Source of the DNA: Deinococcus fonticola
GTDB lineage: Bacteria > Deinococcota > Deinococci > Deinococcales > Deinococcaceae
Assembly: GCF_004634215.1 (NCBI RefSeq)
Contig: NZ_SMMH01000031.1
Location: forward strand, 1-40,925
Direction of reading: 5' to 3'
Length of the DNA stretch: 40,925 nucleotides
Of the stretch, positions 32,256-40,925 are shown piece by piece. Position 1 is the stretch's first letter. The number at the start of each line of letters is the position of its first letter. The notes beneath the pieces were generated by a model. It saw nothing but the letters and a program-made list of their open reading frames with translations, did not search any database and was not told the DNA's origin. A program made the translations under genes and the position numbers.

Positions 32256-32618
32256 CTAAAACGGTACGCCGCCAGTGCAAACCGCATCAATGGCCGCGCA
32301 CACCCCAGCGAAATTCTGTTCCACCTCAGCATTCGTGAAACGCACCACCAGAACGCCTGCACCCGCCAGCAGTGCTGAACGCTCGGCATCGTAAACCTGA
32401 GCCTCGACTGAATCATGACTCGCGCCATCCAACTCGATACACAGCTTCAATGACGGCGCGTAGAAATCAAGGATGAACCGCTCAAACGGCACCTGACGCC
32501 GGAACTTCACCGGATGTGTACGTAGGAACACGAACCACAATTTGCGCTCCGCAGGTGTCAACTCCCGCCGCAACTCACGGGCACGCGGAACAAGACGCTT
32601 CGAGTAGTGCTCCCGCAT
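32256..32618 (-). CDS. DUF559 family protein (Vsr-like nuclease fold)
   Basis: A 120-residue protein of the DUF559 family, related to very-short-patch-repair endonucleases (PD-(D/E)xK fold). It shows 'RRELTPAERKLWFVFLR', FRRQVPFERFILDFYAP with D51, and LKLCIELDGASHD with E62 and D64, the likely metal-binding residues. The full family length is present. The MITE-like repeat begins 12 bases upstream of its ATG, so its promoter may lie in or near that repeat. Cellular role unknown. Confidence 0.88.
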   Translation of the reverse strand: MREHYSKRLVPRARELRRELTPAERKLWFVFLRTHPVKFRRQVPFERFILDFYAPSLKLCIELDGASHDSVEAQVYDAERSALLAGAGVLVVRFTNAEVEQNFAGVCAAIDAVCTGGVPF

Positions 32619-32629
32619 ACGCGAAGACT

Positions 32630-32756
32630 ACCCCTCAGTCAGCTTCGCTGACAGCTCCCCTTAAAAGGGAGCCAAGGGAATACACGAAACGCGAGAAACC
32701 CCGCCCCCGAACTTGTCGCCCCTTTAAGGGGAGATGCCCCGAAGGGGCAGAGGGGT
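32630..32756. repeat. Palindromic MITE-like element
   Basis: About 127 bp with ACCCCTC (32630) and GAGGGGT (32750) at the ends. Each arm has two hairpins: left GTCAGCTTCGCTGAC (32638-32652) and 32655-32671, right 32719-32731 and TGCCCCGAAGGGGCA (32735-32749). The arms are inverted copies with different but self-complementary stems. Elements of this look are scattered in many bacterial genomes. It has no coding capacity. Confidence 0.7.
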
Positions 32757-32934
32757 GGTACGCCGCGTCGCCGCTCCCCACCGCCCCCACACCCCGCACA
32801 GGCAAAAGCAGAGAGCTGAAAGTTTACCTTTCCACATAGGCTAGATCATCTGTAGAACCTCCTATATATTCGTATGATTCTGATTGCGTGGGGGTAATTA
32901 AACCGTATGTTCGCCGACCATCATCAGAATCAAC
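32757..32934. other. Gene-free junction with a drop in GC content
   Basis: No gene is seen. From about 32820 the base composition becomes clearly more AT-rich and stays so through the split AlbA_2 gene, marking a piece of foreign DNA. Confidence 0.5.
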
Positions 32935-33550
32935 CTACCAATAAACTGCCAGATGAGATTTATCAATATGGTCAGCTCTTAAATTGATAACACTTAGACG
33001 CGTTAGGGGGAAAATTGCCTCGGCTCTATCTAGCCTCAGACGGTCTTCTTGAAAGATATGATGATCTTGTGAGGAAAATAGAGCTTTAGCCGGATTGGAA
33101 ATTTCTCCAAATTCTATATTTGCCCGTAAAATATCTTTATAAGCAGATGATGGGCTTATGATCGGCCCGCCGTTAAAATTTGAGCGAAATTCGATAGCTC
33201 CTCTGGGTACGATTACTGTTAAGTTCCAATTCCGGCAAATTGATTTACCCTTATTTTGTATCCCAATATCTACATATTCCAAACGATCTACCCTGAAACT
33301 CAGCTCTAACCGTGTTGATTTATCACGATTCATAACGTCTCGAACCTGAAAATCTTTCATTGGTTCAGTTGAGAAATTTAAGCGGCAATAATAGTGGGCG
33401 TCCGATGCCTGATGACATGTATCACTTTTCGGGATTTCAATTATGTAAGCCGACTTCCGGATATCACCGTTTACACGGATAGGATGAACGACTATGCCTG
33501 GAATTCGGGGGGAAATATTTGAGTCAATAAGGGCTTCTAGCCCTCAGTAG

Positions 33551-34747
33551 GTGACAACTTCATTTCGATGTCGTCCCAGACGGGAAAAATCAATAGTCAG
33601 CCCCATCAAGCTTGATGGGGCTGACTGTTCGCGGTCTTCTGAAGGTGTGAAGTCCACAGAATCCGCTGCCCAGCAGGCTACCGCACTCACCCAGCACTTC
33701 AAAACGCACGCCAGTCACCTCCGCATCGACACGCTCCAGCGGCTCATCGATGTCCTCTTGGCGATGATTGCCGCGAGGAGCGTCAATCATCACGATTTGA
33801 GTGCCCACATGCCCGGTATCAGCACGCCACAAGCCAAGAAAAGGCGGGCGGACCGCACCTTCCGGGATGACCAACTGGACATGGGCTTTTTCATCGCGCT
33901 GCTCGTCGTGCATCTCCCACCAGGGAAGGTTTTGCTGAGTCTGGACCGCACCAACTGGGAGCACGGGGAAACGCCTATCAACTTTCTGGTGCTTGGAGCC
34001 GTGGTTCATGGCTTCACCCTGCCCCTGATTTGGGTGCCTCTTGATGACTCTGGGAACAGTCACACGTACGCCCGGATGTGGTTGGTGTTGAAGCTGCTTC
34101 GGGCCTTGCCAGCGAAACGCTGGCTGGGCCTGGTGGCCGATCGGGAGTTCATTGGTGCGGAATGGTTCCGCTTTCTCCGTCGGCATGGCATCAAGCGGGC
34201 CATCCGCATTCGGCACAGCGACATGCTGGACGACATGAGTGGGAAAGAGTGGTTTGAGCACGTCCAGCACGGTCATTTTCACGAGATCGCTGAAAAGGTG
34301 TTCGTGTTCGGGGAGTTGATGCGGGTAGTCGCAACGAGGTCACCCACAGGTGACCTCGTCATCATCGCCACAGATTTCAGTGCTCGGAAGACCTGGAAGC
34401 TCTACAAGCAGCGCTGGTCGATTGAGTGCACCTTCAGCAGTTTCAAGAAGCGAGGCTTCGACCTGGAGCGGACTGGAATGACGGAAAGGAGCCGTCTACA
34501 GCGACTCTTCGGCCTGGTGACATTGGCCTGGATGTTCTGTTTGCAGCTGGGGGTCTGGCTCGGCCAGACCCATCCCATTCCCGTCCTGAAACATGGTCGG
34601 AGAGCGGTCAGTCTGGTGCGGCACGGTGCTCAGCATCTCGTGGATGCCCTACGGTGGAAACCCGAACAGTTCATGGAGGTCCTGGAGGTGTTAATCCAGG
34701 CTTTTTGCCCGCCAGGAGCGGCTGAAAGTGAAGTTGTCACCTACTGA
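33551..34747 (+). CDS. IS4-family DDE transposase, copy 1
   Basis: A 398-codon frame running from one terminal repeat to the other. The catalytic residues fit IS4 transposases: Asp in LLSLDRTNWEHG, Asp in GLVADREFIGAEWF, and the YREK signature in 'YKQRWSIECTFSSFKKRGFD'. The frame opens at GTG 33551 inside the left end. A start after the 32-bp palindrome, such as GTG 33647 (residue 33), is more plausible, since the first 32 residues are encoded by terminal and palindromic DNA. The stop lies in the right terminal repeat. It looks intact and may be active. Confidence 0.92.
   Translation: MTTSFRCRPRREKSIVSPIKLDGADCSRSSEGVKSTESAAQQATALTQHFKTHASHLRIDTLQRLIDVLLAMIAARSVNHHDLSAHMPGISTPQAKKRRADRTFRDDQLDMGFFIALLVVHLPPGKVLLSLDRTNWEHGETPINFLVLGAVVHGFTLPLIWVPLDDSGNSHTYARMWLVLKLLRALPAKRWLGLVADREFIGAEWFRFLRRHGIKRAIRIRHSDMLDDMSGKEWFEHVQHGHFHEIAEKVFVFGELMRVVATRSPTGDLVIIATDFSARKTWKLYKQRWSIECTFSSFKKRGFDLERTGMTERSRLQRLFGLVTLAWMFCLQLGVWLGQTHPIPVLKHGRRAVSLVRHGAQHLVDALRWKPEQFMEVLEVLIQAFCPPGAAESEVVTY
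33595..33626. repeat. Perfect 32-bp palindrome inside IS copy 1
   Basis: AGTCAGCCCCATCAAG at 33595-33610 followed directly by its reverse complement to 33626. It lies between the left end and the likely transposase start, where a hairpin could block transcription or translation entering from outside. Confidence 0.85.
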
Positions 34748-35003
34748 GCTTCTAGCCGCTCCTTTGACCACTCGACGCCATCACAGGGGGCAAATCCAGT
34801 TGCAAGATGCTTCTGTTCTCCCTGTCCTTCAGCAACACCAATAATCAGGGTTCCACCATCGGAATTTGCGAAACCTGTTATCTGCTTTGTCAGCGCATCT
34901 TGACAGTCTTTTTTCAGGAAGCGCCCGTCTTTGTAATCGAGCCTCTGACTTTCCTCGACTTTCAAAAACAGTGCTTCGATCCGTTCCTGAGTCCACTCAG
35001 TAG

Positions 35004-36200
35004 GTGACAACTTCATTTCGATGTCGTCCCAGACGGGAAAAATCAATAGTCAGCCCCATCAAGCTTGATGGGGCTGACTGTTCGCGGTCTTCTGAAGGTG
35101 TGAAGTCCACAGAATCCGCTGCCCAGCAGGCTACCGCACTCACCCAGCACTTCAAAACGCACGCCAGTCACCTCCGCATCGACACGCTCCAGCGGCTCAT
35201 CGATGTCCTCTTGGCGATGATTGCCGCGAGGAGCGTCAATCATCACGATTTGAGTGCCCACATGCCCGGTATCAGCACGCCACAAGCCAAGAAAAGGCGG
35301 GCGGACCGCACCTTCCGGGATGACCAACTGGACATGGGCTTTTTCATCGCGCTGCTCGTCGTGCATCTCCCACCAGGGAAGGTTTTGCTGAGTCTGGACC
35401 GCACCAACTGGGAGCACGGGGAAACGCCTATCAACTTTCTGGTGCTTGGAGCCGTGGTTCATGGCTTCACCCTGCCCCTGATTTGGGTGCCTCTTGATGA
35501 CTCTGGGAACAGTCACACGTACGCCCGGATGTGGTTGGTGTTGAAGCTGCTTCGGGCCTTGCCAGCGAAACGCTGGCTGGGCCTGGTGGCCGATCGGGAG
35601 TTCATTGGTGCGGAATGGTTCCGCTTTCTCCGTCGGCATGGCATCAAGCGGGCCATCCGCATTCGGCACAGCGACATGCTGGACGACATGAGTGGGAAAG
35701 AGTGGTTTGAGCACGTCCAGCACGGTCATTTTCACGAGATCGCTGAAAAGGTGTTCGTGTTCGGGGAGTTGATGCGGGTAGTCGCAACGAGGTCACCCAC
35801 AGGTGACCTCGTCATCATCGCCACAGATTTCAGTGCTCGGAAGACCTGGAAGCTCTACAAGCAGCGCTGGTCGATTGAGTGCACCTTCAGCAGTTTCAAG
35901 AAGCGAGGCTTCGACCTGGAGCGGACTGGAATGACGGAAAGGAGCCGTCTACAGCGACTCTTCGGCCTGGTGACATTGGCCTGGATGTTCTGTTTGCAGC
36001 TGGGGGTCTGGCTCGGCCAGACCCATCCCATTCCCGTCCTGAAACATGGTCGGAGAGCGGTCAGTCTGGTGCGGCACGGTGCTCAGCATCTCGTGGATGC
36101 CCTACGGTGGAAACCCGAACAGTTCATGGAGGTCCTGGAGGTGTTAATCCAGGCTTTTTGCCCGCCAGGAGCGGCTGAAAGTGAAGTTGTCACCTACTGA
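35004..36200 (+). CDS. IS4-family DDE transposase, copy 2
   Basis: A 398-codon frame with the same protein sequence as copy 1, including the DDE residues and the YREK signature. The same doubt about the start applies: GTG 35004 lies in the terminal repeat, GTG 35100 follows the palindrome. Complete identity of the two proteins points to recent transposition. Confidence 0.92.
   Translation: MTTSFRCRPRREKSIVSPIKLDGADCSRSSEGVKSTESAAQQATALTQHFKTHASHLRIDTLQRLIDVLLAMIAARSVNHHDLSAHMPGISTPQAKKRRADRTFRDDQLDMGFFIALLVVHLPPGKVLLSLDRTNWEHGETPINFLVLGAVVHGFTLPLIWVPLDDSGNSHTYARMWLVLKLLRALPAKRWLGLVADREFIGAEWFRFLRRHGIKRAIRIRHSDMLDDMSGKEWFEHVQHGHFHEIAEKVFVFGELMRVVATRSPTGDLVIIATDFSARKTWKLYKQRWSIECTFSSFKKRGFDLERTGMTERSRLQRLFGLVTLAWMFCLQLGVWLGQTHPIPVLKHGRRAVSLVRHGAQHLVDALRWKPEQFMEVLEVLIQAFCPPGAAESEVVTY
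35048..35079. repeat. Perfect 32-bp palindrome inside IS copy 2
   Basis: The same palindrome as in copy 1, at the same distance from the left end. Confidence 0.85.
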
Positions 36201-36216
36201 GCTGAGTCCAATCCAT

Positions 36217-36229
36217 AACCACAAAAGTA
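36217..36229 (-). promoter_or_regulatory. Leaderless-type -10 box of the split AlbA_2 gene
   Basis: On the minus strand TACTTT (36229-36224) ends 7 bases before ATG 36216. It supports that codon as the original start. Confidence 0.4.
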
Positions 36230-36230
36230 A

Positions 36231-36263
36231 CGTCAGACACCCGCTTTTGACGAGTGCCTGACG
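36231..36263 (-). terminator. Possible acnA terminator
   Basis: On the minus strand GTCAGGCAC pairs with GTGTCTGAC (one G-T pair) over a loop of about 13 bases, followed by GTTACTTTTG, a weak T run. It lies about 25 bases beyond the acnA stop codon. Confidence 0.5.
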
Positions 36264-36287
36264 GCTTAGCTATTTAGGTGCGCTGGC

Positions 36288-39002
<2,715 letters not shown>

Positions 39003-39237
39003 GGATGAATCCTCCTTGTGCTTGTGAGCCTTGAGGGCTTGTTACCCTCCCATCATACGGCGCAGTGTCACCACAGCGGGCGTTACCGGGTCAGGCACGA
39101 GCAGGGAGGATATGTTACGCCCATGGGGACAACAGAATGAGTTTGGAGTTCATTTTTTACTATGCTGACAATGAATATCCCGATGCAGAACAAATTCCTC
39201 GATCAGAATAATTCGTTGCAACCAGCTAAAAAGCAGG

Positions 39238-39750
39238 ATGAGTAAACGACTCCTGGCCCGAATTGTGATTTTGCTTTGTCCACTTCTGTTGTGGGCGGCC
39301 ATCGGACATTCACTTCACCTGAACCGTGAGTACCGCACCACCGTTGGGATTCTTCGGAAAGTCGAGAAAGTGCGTACTGACGTCAAGAAACCCGGCTATA
39401 AATGCCAGGTGGTTTACAACTATCGCGTTAACAACACTTTGTTCACAGGCTACAGGGTAAACGCCGATGACCTGTGGGATGACCCGGATTCCACCCCGTG
39501 TTACACCTTCGACCCGCAGGAGCGGCCTGACCTGAATGAGGCCCGTCCCGGCGATCACGTCACCGTGCATTACGACCCGGCAGATCCCACCTTCGCCCTG
39601 CTGACTGTGAAATCGCCAGGGCCAATCACCCGTGGCTTTCAGATTCTGATTCAGTTCTACCTTGTCGCGCTGCTCATTTTCTTTCCCATGACGTTCGTTC
39701 AATGGCAAAAACCTCATAGCCCAGAGCTCATGGCCCGTCACCTCTTCTAA
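39238..39750 (+). CDS. DUF3592-like membrane protein
   Basis: A 170-residue protein with a first membrane span at residues 8-25, an extracytoplasmic beta-rich domain (about 35-125) and a second span at about 136-156. The pattern VVYNYRVNNTLFTGYRV followed by RPGDHVTVHYDPADPTFALL is typical of DUF3592 proteins (unknown function). GCAGG lies just before the ATG. It stands alone between acnA and the next gene, 12 bases from the latter. Confidence 0.75.
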   Translation: MSKRLLARIVILLCPLLLWAAIGHSLHLNREYRTTVGILRKVEKVRTDVKKPGYKCQVVYNYRVNNTLFTGYRVNADDLWDDPDSTPCYTFDPQERPDLNEARPGDHVTVHYDPADPTFALLTVKSPGPITRGFQILIQFYLVALLIFFPMTFVQWQKPHSPELMARHLF

Positions 39751-39762
39751 ACTGCCTACCTG

Positions 39763-40608
39763 ATGACCGACCAAGACCTGCCTTTTCCCGACAACAGCCT
39801 GGCGCCGCACGAGGAACAGCGCTTCAAATCTTTAGAGGACACCGTCAGCGCGGGCCTGCGCGACTTCCGTCAGACCGGGCAGGCACTCAGCGAGATCCGG
39901 GACAACGAGTTTTACCGCGAAACGCACAGCAGCTTCGAGGTTTACCTGCAAGACCGCTGGGGTTTCACGCCCCGGCAGGCCGGGCAACTGATCGACGCAG
40001 CGCAGGTGGCGCGCGTGCTGGAACCCATCGGCATCGACCCGGTCAGCGAAGCGCAGGCGCGGAAATTCAAGCCGGCGGTGAAGGTCTACGAGGAACTGGA
40101 GCCCGAGCAGCAGCGCCTGGTGTCGCGCCTGATCGACGAGCGCCGGGCCGTGGAAACGGGGGACGTGGCCCCCTGGGAGGAAGCCGCCGCGCCGGAAATG
40201 AAGATCATGGCGACGGTGGTGAAGAAGATGACGCCCGACACCACCGTGTACCACCCGGAAAGCGGCGATGAGGTGGCGCTCGGCACCCTTTCGCCCACCC
40301 AGCGCTTCGAGGTGGTGCGTGAGCACGTCAACCAGAAAACGCAGGCGTACCACGAGAAACAGGCCGCCAAAGCCGCCGCCGAACCCGAGGAGAAAGTCAA
40401 CTGGGCCGCCTGGTGTCTGAATTACGCCAGGGAGGGCCTGACCCCGGAGCAGCGCCTGGAGATCGTACTGGAGCAGGGACAGAAGGGCAAACCCGTCATT
40501 CATGCCCGCGTGGTGGACAAGACGACAGGGGAGGTGCTGGTGGAAGGCGAGGCGGTGGGCAACATGAAGAAGGCCGTGCTGGGCCTGATTACCGAAGTCC
40601 GGGGCTGA
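39763..40608 (+). CDS. Unknown protein of a type found on plasmids and prophages
   Basis: A 281-residue soluble protein. Residues 15-90 carry the pattern 'ALSEIRDNEFYRETHSSFEV' followed by YLQDRWGFTPRQAGQLIDAAQV, seen in proteins of unknown role on plasmids, prophages and some chromosomes and possibly DNA-binding (HTH-like 'TPRQAGQLIDAAQV'). The middle is charged and Glu-rich; the end has a small beta domain ('PVIHARVVDKTTGEVLVEGE'). I cannot name a function. Confidence 0.75.
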   Translation: MTDQDLPFPDNSLAPHEEQRFKSLEDTVSAGLRDFRQTGQALSEIRDNEFYRETHSSFEVYLQDRWGFTPRQAGQLIDAAQVARVLEPIGIDPVSEAQARKFKPAVKVYEELEPEQQRLVSRLIDERRAVETGDVAPWEEAAAPEMKIMATVVKKMTPDTTVYHPESGDEVALGTLSPTQRFEVVREHVNQKTQAYHEKQAAKAAAEPEEKVNWAAWCLNYAREGLTPEQRLEIVLEQGQKGKPVIHARVVDKTTGEVLVEGEAVGNMKKAVLGLITEVRG

Positions 40609-40655
40609 GCCCGAGCTGCGCCTCACATGCGTACAGTGAACCTACACCTGTCCCT

Positions 40656-40666
40656 TACCCTGAACT
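40656..40666 (+). promoter_or_regulatory. Leaderless-type -10 box of the DinB-family gene
   Basis: TACCCT at 40656-40661 fits TANNNT and ends 5 bases before ATG 40667. Confidence 0.4.
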
Positions 40667-40801
40667 ATGGAAATGAACGTATTCCTGGGTGACCGCGAGG
40701 GGTTTACGCCGCAGATCTCGCGCCTGATCGGCATGATGGACTATGCCCGCTTCACGACGTTGCAGATGGTGCAGGGCATGAGCACCGAGGAACTCGACCT
40801 A
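40667..40801 (+). pseudogene. DinB-family protein, 5' part, interrupted
   Basis: The first 44 residues ('FTPQISRLIGMMDYARFTTL', then QMVQGMSTEELD) match the N-terminus of DinB-like four-helix proteins (DinB_2 type). After ELD the sequence stops resembling the family and changes into the end of an IS630-type element at a TA dinucleotide (40800-40801). The remaining codons would lie beyond the element, outside the window. Start ATG 40667 is supported by a leaderless-type -10; ATG 40673 is an alternative. Many Deinococcus have several DinB paralogues; this copy is probably inactive. Confidence 0.75.
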
Positions 40802-40925
40802 GTACAGCGTTCAATTAATACGGATAGCTTGATAGTGCCGACCAAAGCTGCGACGGGCATCCTGGGTCGAGAATTGCCAATTGATCTTTACCCCCGCTGC
40901 ATTTCGGGCGCTCACCCAGGATTCG
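40800..40925 (-). mobile_element. End of an IS630-type insertion sequence
   Basis: The element begins at the TA at 40800-40801 (TAGTACAGCG...) and runs off the window. IS630/Tc1-type elements insert at TA and duplicate it, which fits. The transposase 3' end is inside. The other end is not visible. Confidence 0.75.
40811..40925 (-). CDS. IS630-family transposase, C-terminal fragment (cut by window end)
   Basis: Read on the minus strand, the last 37 codons before the TGA at 40813-40811 include 'INWQFSTQDARRSFGRHY', the typical ending of IS630-family transposases. The gene continues beyond the right edge, so its completeness cannot be judged. The DDE residues lie outside the window. Confidence 0.75.
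   Translation of the reverse strand, partial: ESWVSARNAAGVKINWQFSTQDARRSFGRHYQAIRIN

Larger units (their letters stand above)
33543..34748 (+). mobile_element. IS4-type insertion sequence, copy 1
   Basis: 1,206 bp. The ends begin CTCAGTAGGTGACAACTTCA and finish with its reverse complement (20-bp perfect terminal repeats). It is flanked by the 9-bp direct repeat CTTCTAGCC at 33534-33542 and 34749-34757. One transposase gene fills it. As far as I can compare, it is identical to copy 2. Confidence 0.95.
34996..36201 (+). mobile_element. IS4-type insertion sequence, copy 2
   Basis: 1,206 bp, same orientation and same 20-bp ends as copy 1, 247 bases away. It is flanked by its own 9-bp direct repeat, CTGAGTCCA, at 34987-34995 and 36202-36210. 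The different duplication shows a separate insertion, not a tandem duplication. Confidence 0.95.
32935..36216 (-). pseudogene. AlbA_2 (Schlafen-type) gene split by two insertion sequences
   Basis: Reading the minus strand from ATG 36216 and leaving out both insertions with one copy of each 9-bp target duplication gives one open frame of 283 codons (6+9+229+9+599 = 852 bases with stop). Residues 15-143 form an AlbA_2 domain: 'ESQRLDYKDGRF', ITGFANSDGGTLIIGVAEG, and the late HYYCRLNFSTEPM. The remaining 140 residues I do not recognise. Copy 2 of the IS sits at codons 3-5 and copy 1 at codons 83-85, so the gene is dead. It is more AT-rich than its surroundings, which suggests transfer. Family proteins include nucleic-acid-linked regulators and some defence proteins. 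Confidence 0.9.

Noticed and set aside
34741..35046. Small minus-strand gene between the IS copies
   Set aside because: It is the N-terminal fragment of the split AlbA_2 gene with a start borrowed from the IS end, so it is reported as part of that pseudogene.
33534..36210. Composite transposon with the two IS copies as ends
   Set aside because: The 247 bases between them are an internal piece of one host gene, and each copy has its own target duplication. There is no cargo.
36231..36263. tRNA- or riboswitch-like structure downstream of acnA
   Set aside because: It is a single hairpin that is better explained as a terminator.

Overview
The window is GC-rich bacterial chromosome that looks like a Deinococcus. 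Signs of this are a complete 14-gene nuo (complex I) cluster, an aconitase gene, a pxpBC/pxpA oxoprolinase locus, and many genes with a TANNNT -10 box only 5-7 bases before the start codon (leaderless transcription, known to be common in Deinococcus). The genus is inferred from gene style, not from a marker gene.

Left part, 1-9313: an integrated, plasmid- or satellite-like element whose left end lies outside the window. A tightly overlapping plus-strand operon (372-4091) encodes an excisionase-type HTH protein, a small unknown, a TOPRIM primase, a RepA-like hexameric ATPase, a TubC-N-like small protein and two small unknowns. Two leaderless genes follow, then about 870 bases without a gene that carry iteron-like repeats and an unusual array of short hairpins. 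A minus-strand three-gene operon (7431-6351) diverges from an XRE regulator across overlapping promoters. A tyrosine integrase ends the element beside the 3' end of tRNA-Arg. No transfer, capsid or packaging genes are visible.

9314-16035: chromosomal backbone. A tRNA operon (Ser-UGA, Ser-GCU, Arg-ACG) has a near-consensus promoter. Next come a nitrilase-family protein lacking its catalytic Cys, the 5-oxoprolinase genes pxpB, pxpC and pxpA (with an unknown gene between C and A), a DUF937 protein and a small membrane protein. A diverged dispersed repeat occurs twice near the last two genes.

16035-30838: the nuo operon on the minus strand, nuoA to nuoN, mostly with 1-4 base overlaps, ending in a terminator. 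nuoA appears to start at ATC.

31055-36216: an accessory patch between nuoA and acnA. It holds an HNH-like protein, a VapBC-type toxin-antitoxin pair, a DUF559 nuclease-like protein, a palindromic MITE-like repeat, and an AlbA_2 (Schlafen-type) gene split by two identical 1,206-bp IS4-type insertions. Removing both insertions restores one 283-codon frame.

36288-40925: acnA on the minus strand, a DUF3592-like membrane protein, an unknown DNA-element-like protein, and the start of a DinB-family gene interrupted at a TA by the end of an IS630-type element that runs off the window.
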